From contig JAKSRN010000142.1 of NCBI GenBank assembly GCA_024403585.1, positions 1 through 5,323 of the forward strand: a DNA stretch of 5,323 nt, written 5' to 3'. The translations under genes and the position numbers were made by a program. The stretch is from Lachnospiraceae bacterium (lineage in GTDB: Bacteria; Bacillota; Clostridia; Lachnospirales; Lachnospiraceae). Below the pieces are notes generated by a model that ran no database searches, was not told the origin of the DNA, and saw only the letters and a list, made by a program, of their open reading frames with translations. Positions 1 to 5,132 of this stretch are shown here, one piece after another; within the stretch, counting starts at the first letter, position 1; each line of letters starts with the position of its first letter.

Positions 1-165
1 ATGTCCAACGCAGATCTCATGTTCGGAGAATTCTTAGGAGAACTGCCGGAGGATGAAGATCTGGCAAGAGAAGTCATCTGGAGGGACTTTCTGGATGGCT
101 GCAAACATATCACACATCCGGATGCACACATTCTGGATGACCTGTTTTTCATGATGGATTTTTAG
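1..165 (+). CDS. Acidic protein of unknown function, probably the C-terminal part of a gene cut by the window edge
   Basis: Frame 1 is open from base 1 to a TAG at 163-165 and encodes 54 residues. An ATG occupies bases 1-3, but the upstream sequence is missing, so no ribosome binding site can be assessed and the true start may lie outside the window. The peptide is strongly acidic (14 Asp or Glu, with an EDED cluster at residues 17-20) and ends in a His/Asp-rich then hydrophobic stretch, HPDAHILDDLFFMMDF. It has no membrane segment, and I do not recognise the family. It lies 50 bases before the first MATE gene on the same strand with no visible promoter or terminator between them, so the two are probably co-transcribed. 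A regulator of the transporter would fit that position, but nothing in the sequence shows a DNA-binding domain. That it is translated is likely; its function is unknown. Confidence 0.5.
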   Translation: MSNADLMFGEFLGELPEDEDLAREVIWRDFLDGCKHITHPDAHILDDLFFMMDF

Positions 166-215
166 GAAAGACTGGAAATCTTTTGGTGAAGCAGGGTAGA
201 TGGAGATGAAACACA

Positions 216-1637
216 ATGAAAAAAGTTGATTTTGAGAAGGGAACTATAACAGGAAATATCCTGCAGACGGCCATGCCCATGATGGTAGCCCAGATCATCA
301 CTCTTCTTTACAATATCGTAGACCGAATCTACATCGGCCGAATACCAATAATCGGAACCGAAGCTCTGGGCGCAGTGGGGCTGTGTTTTCCAATCATCAT
401 TCTGATCAGCGCCTTCACCAACATGTTTGGTGTGGGAGGCGCACCTTTGTTTTCCGTTCATATGGGAAGAGGAGACCGGAAGAATGCAGGCGTAATCATG
501 AATTCTTCTTTCCGTCTGCTGGTAGTAGCCGCGGTCATTCTTACACTTGTCTGTGAAATCGGAGCCCCGCAGATTCTGCTTCTGTTCGGTGCTACATCGG
601 ACAGTCTGGTATTTTCGGTACCGTACATCCGAATCTATCTGATCGGAACCATCTGCTCGATGGTCGTGACAGGTATGAATCCTTTCATAAACGCACAGGG
701 TTATTCTGTAATCGGCATGATCACAGTGACCATTGGCGCCGTCTGCAATATTGTTCTGGATCCGCTCCTAATGTTTTACATGGGACTGGGGGTAAATGGT
801 GCAGCCATCGCAACAGTAATTTCCCAGATTTTGTCCTTTGTTTTTGTCCTTCGCTTTTTGCTGGGACCGAAAAATGAGTTTCCGATCTCGAGGGAAATGC
901 TGCTTACCAGAGAGCGGACCGAAGCAGAAAAGCAGGGGGATCATGTGTCCTCAAAGCAGACAATTTCTGCGCCGATTCTCTATGTGAAAGAAATCGTAGG
1001 ACTCGGCACCGCCCCCTTTGTCATGCAGTTTACCAATGCAGCCGTAAACATTGTCTGCAACGCCATGCTTACCCGTACCGGCGGAGTCCTGTATGTATCG
1101 GTAATGACCATTATCTCTTCTGTTCGTCAGATACTGGATACACCTGTCCATGCGATCGCAGAAGGCTCTACCCCCTGTATCTCTTACAATTACGGGGCTG
1201 GAAGACCGGACCGAGTGCGAAAAGCCATGGCAATCATGTCCGGCATGGCCATCTGCTATACCTTGCTTGTCTGGATCTTTATAGAGAAACAGCCAGTGCT
1301 GCTGCTGTCTATTTTCAGTGACAATAAGGAACTGCAGCAGATGTCCTTAAGGCCTTTGCATCTGTATTTTCTGGCATTTATTTTTCAGTCCTTCCAGTAC
1401 AGTGCCCAGACGGTATTCAAGGCACTGAATAAAAAAAGACAGGCTGTGTTCTTCAGCATCTTCAGAAAGATTATCCTGGTGGTGCCGTTGACAATCCTGC
1501 TGCCGGGAGTCTTTGGGTTCGGTACAGAGGGAGTATTCATGGCGGAACCGATTTCCAACGTAGTTGGCGGCTGTGCAAGTATGGGGACTATGCTGCTTAC
1601 GGTGTTGCCGGAATTGAAGAGGATGGAAAGAGAGTAG
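216..1637 (+). CDS. MATE family efflux transporter (first of three)
   Basis: This is a 473-residue polytopic membrane protein of the MATE (multidrug and toxic compound extrusion) family. These are inner-membrane antiporters that export cationic drugs or metabolites using a Na+ or H+ gradient. It has about twelve hydrophobic segments arranged as two six-helix halves. Family-like signatures are YNIVDRIYIG in TM1 (acidic D36), NPFINAQG at 155-162, NIVLDPLLMF at 178-187 and SYNYGAGRPDRVRKA at 323-337. The length is normal for the family. The hydrophilic linker between the halves (about 217-252) is long and charged compared with the second MATE in this window. The start at 216 is supported by GGAG at 202-205. 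The gene probably shares a transcript with the upstream acidic reading frame, and no clear terminator follows it. Family assignment is secure. The substrate and coupling ion cannot be read from the sequence. Confidence 0.95.
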   Translation: MKKVDFEKGTITGNILQTAMPMMVAQIITLLYNIVDRIYIGRIPIIGTEALGAVGLCFPIIILISAFTNMFGVGGAPLFSVHMGRGDRKNAGVIMNSSFRLLVVAAVILTLVCEIGAPQILLLFGATSDSLVFSVPYIRIYLIGTICSMVVTGMNPFINAQGYSVIGMITVTIGAVCNIVLDPLLMFYMGLGVNGAAIATVISQILSFVFVLRFLLGPKNEFPISREMLLTRERTEAEKQGDHVSSKQTISAPILYVKEIVGLGTAPFVMQFTNAAVNIVCNAMLTRTGGVLYVSVMTIISSVRQILDTPVHAIAEGSTPCISYNYGAGRPDRVRKAMAIMSGMAICYTLLVWIFIEKQPVLLLSIFSDNKELQQMSLRPLHLYFLAFIFQSFQYSAQTVFKALNKKRQAVFFSIFRKIILVVPLTILLPGVFGFGTEGVFMAEPISNVVGGCASMGTMLLTVLPELKRMERE

Positions 1638-1687
1638 AAAGGAAGTAAAGGTAAGCTGCTTTTGTAACGAAAAACCTGAAAAACCGG

Positions 1688-1716
1688 TGGTCTGAGATTC
1701 GATATGAGAGTATAAT
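1688..1716 (+). promoter_or_regulatory. Promoter of the 11-mer repeat membrane protein gene
   Basis: A perfect -10 box, TATAAT, lies at 1711-1716. It is preceded at 17 bases by a weak -35, TGGTCT (1688-1693). Transcription would begin near 1723, which leaves a leader of about 45 bases before the ATG at 1769. The -10 box overlaps the possible upstream ATG at 1715, so a transcript from this promoter cannot use that ATG. Confidence 0.6.
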
Positions 1717-1732
1717 GAAAAACAGGAAAAAA

Positions 1733-1752
1733 GAATGCGAATGTCCGCTTTA
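1733..1752 (+). repeat. Copy 1 of a 20-base repeat, in the leader of the 11-mer protein gene
   Basis: The sequence GAATGCGAATGTCCGCTTTA lies between the predicted transcription start and the ribosome binding site. It is identical to bases 2166-2185 and 16/20 identical to 2136-2155. It contains a short inverted repeat, GCG-N6-CGC. Its position at about +10 to +30 fits an operator or an RNA control element, which is an inference. Confidence 0.7.
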
Positions 1753-1753
1753 C

Positions 1754-1760
1754 AAGGAGG
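1754..1760 (+). promoter_or_regulatory. Ribosome binding site that fixes the start at 1769
   Basis: AAGGAGG ends 8 bases before the ATG at 1769-1771. The alternative in-frame ATG at 1715 has no comparable site and sits inside the -10 box. The downstream start is therefore preferred, giving 114 residues rather than 132. Confidence 0.8.
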
Positions 1761-1768
1761 CAGAGATT

Positions 1769-2113
1769 ATGAAATGTATTTGTAAAAGATGTGATTGCTT
1801 CAAAGGAGCAGTTGAAAGAGGCAGAGCAACAGCAGAGATGGCTGTGGAGAAAGGCAGAGCAACAGCAGGGATGGCTGTAGAGAGAGGCAAAGCAACCGCA
1901 GAGAATGCAGTTGAGAATGGAAAAGCAAGAGTTGGGCAGCTGGTAACAGATTATAAAGAGGGAACAATTACAGCAAAAGAACTGCTGCTTTCCGGTCTTG
2001 TATTATTACTTACAGGAATTGTGATCGGAATGATCCTCGCACCTAAAAAAGTTACTTTTGTAAACTGCAATACTGAGAACATTGCTGATGAGGAAGAGGA
2101 AGAAGAAGAGTAA
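1769..2113 (+). CDS. Small single-pass membrane protein with Cys cluster, four 11-residue repeats and poly-Glu tail
   Basis: I do not recognise this 114-residue protein. Four parts are visible. Residues 1-13 carry a CxCxxCxC cluster (C3, C5, C8, C10) that could bind metal or form disulfides. Residues 14-57 are four tandem 11-mers of the type AVERGRATAEM, alanine-rich with alternating charge, which predict a long amphipathic helix resembling LEA group 3 or apolipoprotein-like 11-mers. Residues about 72-90 (LLLSGLVLLLTGIVIGMIL) form one membrane helix followed by APKK, reminiscent of the membrane segment and APK motif of YtxH-like proteins. Residues 108-114 are seven consecutive glutamates at the very C-terminus. 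The gene has its own promoter and a strong ribosome binding site, is bracketed by 20-base repeats, and is followed by a terminator, so it is probably monocistronic. A role in membrane or envelope stress is only a guess. That it is a real gene is well supported. Confidence 0.85.
   Translation: MKCICKRCDCFKGAVERGRATAEMAVEKGRATAGMAVERGKATAENAVENGKARVGQLVTDYKEGTITAKELLLSGLVLLLTGIVIGMILAPKKVTFVNCNTENIADEEEEEEE
1808..1939 (+). repeat. Four tandem 33-base repeats coding for 11-residue helical units
   Basis: The units are 1808-1840, 1841-1873, 1874-1906 and 1907-1939. They encode AVERGRATAEM, AVEKGRATAGM, AVERGKATAEN and AVENGKARVGQ. The first three are close at the DNA level and the fourth has diverged, which suggests expansion by duplication inside the gene. 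Confidence 0.9.
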
Positions 2114-2135
2114 TTCTTATATCAGAAACTGAGCG

Positions 2136-2155
2136 AGATGCGAATGTTCACTTTA
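2136..2155 (+). repeat. Copy 2 (degenerate) of the 20-base repeat
   Basis: This copy matches copy 1 at 16 of 20 positions, with the core ATGCGAATGT kept and TCCGC changed to TTCAC. It starts 22 bases after the stop codon of the 11-mer repeat protein gene and exactly 30 bases before copy 3. Confidence 0.6.
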
Positions 2156-2165
2156 CTACGTGGCG

Positions 2166-2185
2166 GAATGCGAATGTCCGCTTTA
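2166..2185 (+). repeat. Copy 3 (exact) of the 20-base repeat
   Basis: All 20 bases equal copy 1, 433 bases away in the same orientation, so the two exact copies flank the small membrane protein gene. The surrounding bases add GCGGA at 2163-2167 facing TCCGC at 2177-2181, a small potential hairpin specific to this copy. Confidence 0.7.
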
Positions 2186-2211
2186 TGATCCAATATTATC
2201 CAGGGATAGAA

Positions 2212-2264
2212 AAGGAGCCATATCATTGAAAAAAATATCAATGATATGACTCCTTGTGTTTTTT
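2212..2264. terminator. Strong rho-independent terminator, probably bidirectional
   Basis: AAGGAG-C-CATATCATTGA (2212-2229) pairs with TCAATGATATG-A-CTCCTT (2238-2255). The 18-position stem has a single C/A mismatch and an 8-base A-rich loop. A T-run follows at 2259-2264 on the + strand. On the - strand the stem is followed by TTTT from 2210-2213, so it can end both the rightward small protein gene and the leftward second MATE gene. Confidence 0.9.
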
Positions 2265-2352
2265 ATCGTTCACTGGTAAGAATACTGATTCCGGCAATGC
2301 CTCTTGCGGTGGACCAGTACCAGATGCTCCGTTTTACAGGATCAGCCTGCAT
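2263..2352 (-). CDS. Possible 29-residue reading frame overlapping the end of the second MATE gene; perhaps a gene remnant
   Basis: On the minus strand an ATG at 2352-2350 lies inside the last codons of the second MATE gene, in another frame (ATGCAGGCTGA, where TGA is the MATE stop). It reads 29 residues to a TAA at 2265-2263: MQADPVKRSIWYWSTARG, then IAGISILTSER. The charged start followed by a tryptophan-rich, hydrophobic turn loosely recalls the N-terminus of bacterial PH-domain (YdbS/YdbT-like) membrane proteins. That resemblance is from memory and weak. It would be translated only by coupling to the MATE gene, since no separate ribosome binding site stands out, and the stop codon touches the terminator. 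It could be a small coupled protein, the stub of a deleted downstream gene, or chance. Confidence 0.3.
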   Translation of the reverse strand: MQADPVKRSIWYWSTARGIAGISILTSER

Positions 2353-3730
2353 CCACCTGGTTCTGCTCTTTAGACATCTTTCTCAGCAGTTTCAGCTCCT
2401 GTACAAATAAGAAGACTGATAAGCTGATGGAGAAGACATCCGCGATCGGATATGCATACATAACGCCCGGAAGTCCGATGAAGATCGGCAGGATCAGAAT
2501 GATTGGGATCAGGAAGATGATCTGTCTGGAAAGAGACAGGATTACAGCACGCATTGGTTTTCCAACGGACTGGAAGTAAACACCTGCCAGCATTGGGATA
2601 CCCATTACGAATACAGTAAGGGTCATATTTCTCAGACACATGATACCGAATTTGTTGTAAAGCTCGCTCTCCTGACCGAAGATGCCGATGATCTGTCCCG
2701 GCATAGTCTGGAAGAAGATCCATCCAACGAAACCAACGACCATAGTAGTGAGCGCAGCCTTTTTAACAAGCTCGCTGACACGGTCGAATTTTCTTGCACC
2801 GAAGTTGTAAGCAAAGATTGGCTGGGTTGCATTGGTAATACCGATGATCATGGACATCATCAGGCTGACGATCTTCATGGTGATACCAAAGCAGGTAACA
2901 GGGATATCTGCACCGTACTCGGACATCAGACCGTATTTTGCTGCCTGATTGTTCAGGATGATCTGAGAAACCAGGTTTGCCATCTGTGTCAGAAATGCTG
3001 ACATTCCGATGATCACGATCATCTTAATTCTCGGGAACGCCGGTTTCATATCCGCCGGTTTAAAATGCAGAGTTCTTAACGAACGGAATTTCCACATACT
3101 CAGGAAGCAGGAAAGAACCTGACCGAGAATAGTAGCCAGAGCAGCACCTGCAACACCCCAGTGGCAGATAAAGATAAAGATCGGATCCAGGATGATATTT
3201 ACGATGGCACCTGCCAGCATGGAGATCATGGCAAATCTTGGAAGTCCGTCTGCACGGATGATATCATTCATCATGATACTGGTGGTTACGAATGGAAATC
3301 CGATCAGAACGATACGGCTGTAGCTGATGGCATATGGCAGGTTGTCCGGTGTGGCACCGAAGAAATTCAGCATAGGAACCATAAAGAGCTCGCCGATGAT
3401 CAGAAGCATAATACCCCAGAACAGAGCCAGACCAAAACCACTTCCTACGAAGCTGTCTGCCTTGCGCTGGTCTTTTCTTCCAAGGTTCAGTCCTGCGTTA
3501 GCTGCAGTACCGGCGGATGTCATAATGGACAGCGCCAGAAGAAGCTGAACGAATGGGAAGGAGACGGTGGTTGCACCGTTTCCGAGATAGCCGACACCGC
3601 GGCCAATGAAAATCTGATCTACCATATTGTAGATCGAGTTAACAAGCATGGAAATAACGCCAGGTACGGAATAGGCCAGCAGCAGTTTGCTGATCTTTTG
3701 GGTACCTAAGATATTTTCATTCTCAGCCAT
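2342..3730 (-). CDS. MATE family efflux transporter (second of three)
   Basis: This 462-residue MATE antiporter resembles the MepA-like or DinF/NorM-type drug exporters of Firmicutes. About twelve membrane helices are visible. The signatures are YNMVDQIFIGR at 34-44 in TM1 (acidic D38), NIILDPIFIF at 178-187, QPIFAYNFGARKFDRV at 303-318, and FQSVGKP at 386-392 in the C-terminal half. The inter-domain linker is shorter than in the first MATE. The start at 3730 is supported by AGGAGGG (minus strand, 3744-3738), 7 bases before the ATG. It has its own promoter (3836-3808) located after the terminator of the upstream dehydrogenase gene, so it is transcribed separately, and a palindrome sits in its leader. 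It converges with the small repeat protein gene and shares its terminator. Exported substrates are likely cationic drugs or metabolites but cannot be specified. Confidence 0.95.
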   Translation of the reverse strand: MAENENILGTQKISKLLLAYSVPGVISMLVNSIYNMVDQIFIGRGVGYLGNGATTVSFPFVQLLLALSIMTSAGTAANAGLNLGRKDQRKADSFVGSGFGLALFWGIMLLIIGELFMVPMLNFFGATPDNLPYAISYSRIVLIGFPFVTTSIMMNDIIRADGLPRFAMISMLAGAIVNIILDPIFIFICHWGVAGAALATILGQVLSCFLSMWKFRSLRTLHFKPADMKPAFPRIKMIVIIGMSAFLTQMANLVSQIILNNQAAKYGLMSEYGADIPVTCFGITMKIVSLMMSMIIGITNATQPIFAYNFGARKFDRVSELVKKAALTTMVVGFVGWIFFQTMPGQIIGIFGQESELYNKFGIMCLRNMTLTVFVMGIPMLAGVYFQSVGKPMRAVILSLSRQIIFLIPIILILPIFIGLPGVMYAYPIADVFSISLSVFLFVQELKLLRKMSKEQNQVDAG

Positions 3731-3775
3731 AGATTTTCCCTCCTGTTTTTTGTGTGTATAGTATGTATGGTCAAA

Positions 3776-3797
3776 CTTTCATTCGAAAGGATGAAAG
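3776..3797. promoter_or_regulatory. Palindrome in the leader of the second MATE gene, candidate operator
   Basis: CTTTCAT (3776-3782) and ATGAAAG (3791-3797) form perfect 7-base inverted arms around an 8-base centre. The symmetric sequence TTCGAA (3782-3787) lies within it. It sits a few bases downstream of the predicted transcription start of the second MATE gene, where a repressor would block transcription. As RNA it could also form a small hairpin. The regulator is unknown. Confidence 0.45.
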
Positions 3798-3807
3798 CAG
3801 AGCGCCT

Positions 3808-3836
3808 TTTATACTATATAGGATTTTAGCGGATAA
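3808..3836 (-). promoter_or_regulatory. Promoter of the second MATE gene
   Basis: Read on the minus strand, TTATCC (3836-3831) and TATAAA (3813-3808) are separated by 17 bases. The -10 matches consensus at 5 of 6 positions, while the -35 is weak (3 of 6). An overlapping TATAGT offers an alternative -10. The start would fall near 3801, giving a leader of about 70 bases. Confidence 0.45.
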
Positions 3837-3880
3837 AACCATTGTTAATTACGACTATTTATTGTCGCATTTTACAATTG
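3835..3880 (-). terminator. Terminator of the 3-hydroxyacyl-CoA dehydrogenase family gene
   Basis: On the minus strand the arm at 3880-3864 (CAATTGTAAAATGCGAC) pairs imperfectly with 3855-3840 (GTCGTAATTAACAATG) across the 8-base loop AATAAATA. One pair is a G-U that forms only in the leftward transcript. A short TTTT run follows at 3838-3835. It begins 20 bases past the dehydrogenase stop codon and just before the promoter of the second MATE gene. Confidence 0.6.
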
Positions 3881-3899
3881 TTTTTGAGCACGTGGCTAG

Positions 3900-4838
3900 T
3901 TATTCTTCCCTATACAAAGCATCGTAAATTTTATTGAAGAGGACTTCTCTCTGCTGTAATACTTCTTTATCGCGGCCATCGCTGTAATCATAGATTCCTT
4001 TTCCGGTCTTCACTCCAAAATTTCCTTCATTGAAACAGTCACGGAGCAGCTTCTGTGGTTCTGTTGCATTGGACAGATCCGCATTCAGATATTCACTGAT
4101 GTGATAGAAGATATCCAGACCGCCAAGATCTGCTACTTCGAAAGGTCCCAAAGCAGCATAGCGGAAGCCCAGTCCATATTTCATAGCAGCATCTACTGCT
4201 TCAGGGGCTGCAATGCCCCTTTCTACAATCTCCATACATTCACGAAGAATTGCATACTGGATTCGGTTGGCGATAAATCCAGCGGCATCTTTCTTACAGA
4301 TGACCGGCTTTTTCTTCAGTTCCAAAGCGATATCCCAGACGAGAGCGGCACTTGCATCGTCGGTTTCATCTCCCTTGATGATCTCGATCAGAGGAACCAG
4401 ATGAGGCGGATTGAACCAGTGCATGCCAAGGAAGCGTTTTTTCCCTTTGATATTTTTTGCAATCCCATTGATGGAGAGTCCGGAGGTATTGGTAGCCAGC
4501 ACACAGCTGTCAGAAACCAGCTGTGAGATTTCTTCCCAGTATTTCTGCTTGATCTCCAGATTTTCTGCAATAGACTCCACGATCAGGTCTCTGTCTGCAA
4601 AGCAATGGGGATTCATGGAGAATTTGATGGAGCTGATGATTTTCTCTGCCTCTTCTTCTGTCAGAAGTCCAGCCTCCAGATCAGAGGAAAGGGCGATCCG
4701 AATGCTGTTTTCCGCCCGTTCTGCGGATGCAAGACTTCTTACGTGCACTACTGTATCAAAACCATTTCTGGCAAAAATAAGCGCCATGCTGGAACTCATG
4801 GTTCCGGCACCGGCAATACCGATTTTCTTTTTATTCAT
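3900..4838 (-). CDS. 3-hydroxyacyl-CoA dehydrogenase family protein (3-hydroxybutyryl-CoA dehydrogenase-like)
   Basis: This 312-residue cytoplasmic oxidoreductase is of the family that interconverts 3-hydroxyacyl-CoA and 3-oxoacyl-CoA with a nicotinamide cofactor. The N-terminal Rossmann domain spans about 1-185 and the all-helical C-terminal domain about 186-285. Expected active-site residues are present: S119 in NTSGLS, H140 in GMHWFNPP, E152 in LIEII and N191 in GFIANRI. FGVKTGKGIYDY at 274-285 is the usual C-terminal signature. The cofactor loop is unusual: GAGTMSSSMA replaces the common GAGTMGxGIA, and after the second strand HVRS occupies the place of the aspartate that normally holds the NAD ribose. 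A tail of about 27 residues extends beyond classical 282-residue clostridial Hbd. The start is backed by GGAGGA (4853-4848). It is transcribed alone, divergently from the third MATE. Butyrate-pathway Hbd normally sits with thiolase and crotonase genes, none of which are here, so the substrate is open. Confidence 0.9.
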   Translation of the reverse strand: MNKKKIGIAGAGTMSSSMALIFARNGFDTVVHVRSLASAERAENSIRIALSSDLEAGLLTEEEAEKIISSIKFSMNPHCFADRDLIVESIAENLEIKQKYWEEISQLVSDSCVLATNTSGLSINGIAKNIKGKKRFLGMHWFNPPHLVPLIEIIKGDETDDASAALVWDIALELKKKPVICKKDAAGFIANRIQYAILRECMEIVERGIAAPEAVDAAMKYGLGFRYAALGPFEVADLGGLDIFYHISEYLNADLSNATEPQKLLRDCFNEGNFGVKTGKGIYDYSDGRDKEVLQQREVLFNKIYDALYREE

Positions 4839-4940
4839 ATGTTATTCTCCTCCAAAGGTCATCTGAGCCGTGTTGTTTTGATTTTTATGGGGCATCTATC
4901 ACAAACTGGTCTGTGTGTTTGCCTCTATAGGCTCCTTTTT

Positions 4941-4969
4941 ACAATAGTATAGAATTTCTTATTGAACAA
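4941..4969 (-). promoter_or_regulatory. Candidate promoter of the dehydrogenase gene
   Basis: On the minus strand, TTGTTC (4969-4964) and TATTGT (4946-4941) are 17 bases apart. Both boxes are only moderate matches, and an overlapping TATACT is an alternative -10. It would give a leader of about 95 bases before the ATG at 4838, with a short potential hairpin (CAAAC/GTTTG) but no recognisable riboswitch. Confidence 0.35.
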
Positions 4970-4994
4970 GTATTTACTGGATATGTTGACAAAT

Positions 4995-5009
4995 CGCTTC
5001 ATGTAAGCG
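4995..5009. promoter_or_regulatory. Inverted repeat upstream of the third MATE, candidate operator
   Basis: CGCTT (4995-4999) and AAGCG (5005-5009) flank the 5-base centre CATGT. The right arm runs into AAGCGGACA (5005-5013), a 9-base core also present, as its complement, in the exact 20-base repeats at 1733 and 2166. It overlaps the predicted -35 of the third MATE's promoter, so a bound regulator would compete with polymerase. Confidence 0.35.
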
Positions 5010-5036
5010 GACAGATTTTCATGTGTGTGATACTAT
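5008..5036 (+). promoter_or_regulatory. Candidate promoter of the leader peptide and third MATE
   Basis: CGGACA (5008-5013) and TACTAT (5031-5036) are separated by 17 bases. The -10 is extended by TG at 5028-5029. Both hexamers match consensus at 4 of 6 positions. The transcription start would be near 5043, about 16 bases before the strong ribosome binding site of the leader reading frame. Confidence 0.5.
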
Positions 5037-5071
5037 AGAAGAAATTTTTAGGTTTAGCAGGGGGGAATTTT

Positions 5072-5131
5072 ATGTTTCTGCAGATACTCTGCCATGTAAT
5101 TAAAAAGGGAAACCAAAGGAAAACCGATTGA
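5072..5131 (+). CDS. 19-residue leader peptide upstream of the third MATE
   Basis: ATG at 5072 follows AGGGGGG (5059-5065) at 6 bases, the strongest ribosome binding site in this part of the window. It reads MFLQILCHVIKKGNQRKTD and stops with TGA at 5129-5131, a single base before the ATG of the transporter. The transporter start itself has only a distant AAAGGA (5115-5120, 12 bases away). The arrangement therefore suggests that translation of the transporter depends on ribosomes ending the leader. Short hairpins are possible: GCAG 5057-5060 with CTGC 5078-5081, or GCAGA 5080-5084 with TCTGC 5088-5092. They share bases and exclude one another, as in an attenuation switch. The peptide's own function is unknown. 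It could instead be a non-functional coupling device. Confidence 0.55.
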   Translation: MFLQILCHVIKKGNQRKTD

Positions 5132-5132
5132 T

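Noticed and set aside
2138..2152. Possible LexA (SOS) box in GCGAATGTTCAC
   Set aside because: The Gram-positive LexA site needs GAAC-N4-GTTC; here GAA and TTC are only two bases apart and the outer bases do not match.
2133..2249. An open stretch after the small protein gene reading RCECSLYYVAECECPLYDPI, in the same phase as ECECPLY upstream of 1769
   Set aside because: It has no ATG or ribosome binding site at a useful place, begins after a stop at 2130-2132 and runs through the terminator hairpin. Differences between copies include amino-acid-changing bases. The similarity reflects the DNA repeat, not a coding sequence.
3161..3709. A 182-codon open frame on the + strand antisense to the second MATE
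   Set aside because: It is hydrophilic, has no ribosome binding site, and lies entirely inside a well-supported membrane protein gene. It is a reading-frame shadow.
3769..3774. TTGACC on the minus strand before the second MATE as a -35
   Set aside because: With 17-base spacing the -10 would be AAAAAA next to the ribosome binding site. The TATAAA at 3813-3808 is better placed.
3841..3858. Possible Rex redox-regulator site in TTGTTAATTACG
   Set aside because: Only one half of the TTGTTAA-N4-TTAACAA pattern is present. It lies in the arm of the dehydrogenase terminator, downstream of that gene and not at its promoter.
4411..4866. A 151-codon open frame on the + strand antisense to the dehydrogenase
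   Set aside because: It overlaps the conserved catalytic and cofactor regions of a clear enzyme gene, has no family signature and has no translation signal.
4921..4940. GCCT-CTAT-AGGC followed by CTTTTT as a + strand terminator
   Set aside because: The stem is only four pairs and there is no rightward gene upstream for it to end.
4986..4991. Perfect -35 hexamer TTGACA on the + strand
   Set aside because: No -10-like hexamer lies 16-18 bases downstream (bases 5008-5015 are GC-rich). The nearest good -10 at 5031 is 39 bases away.
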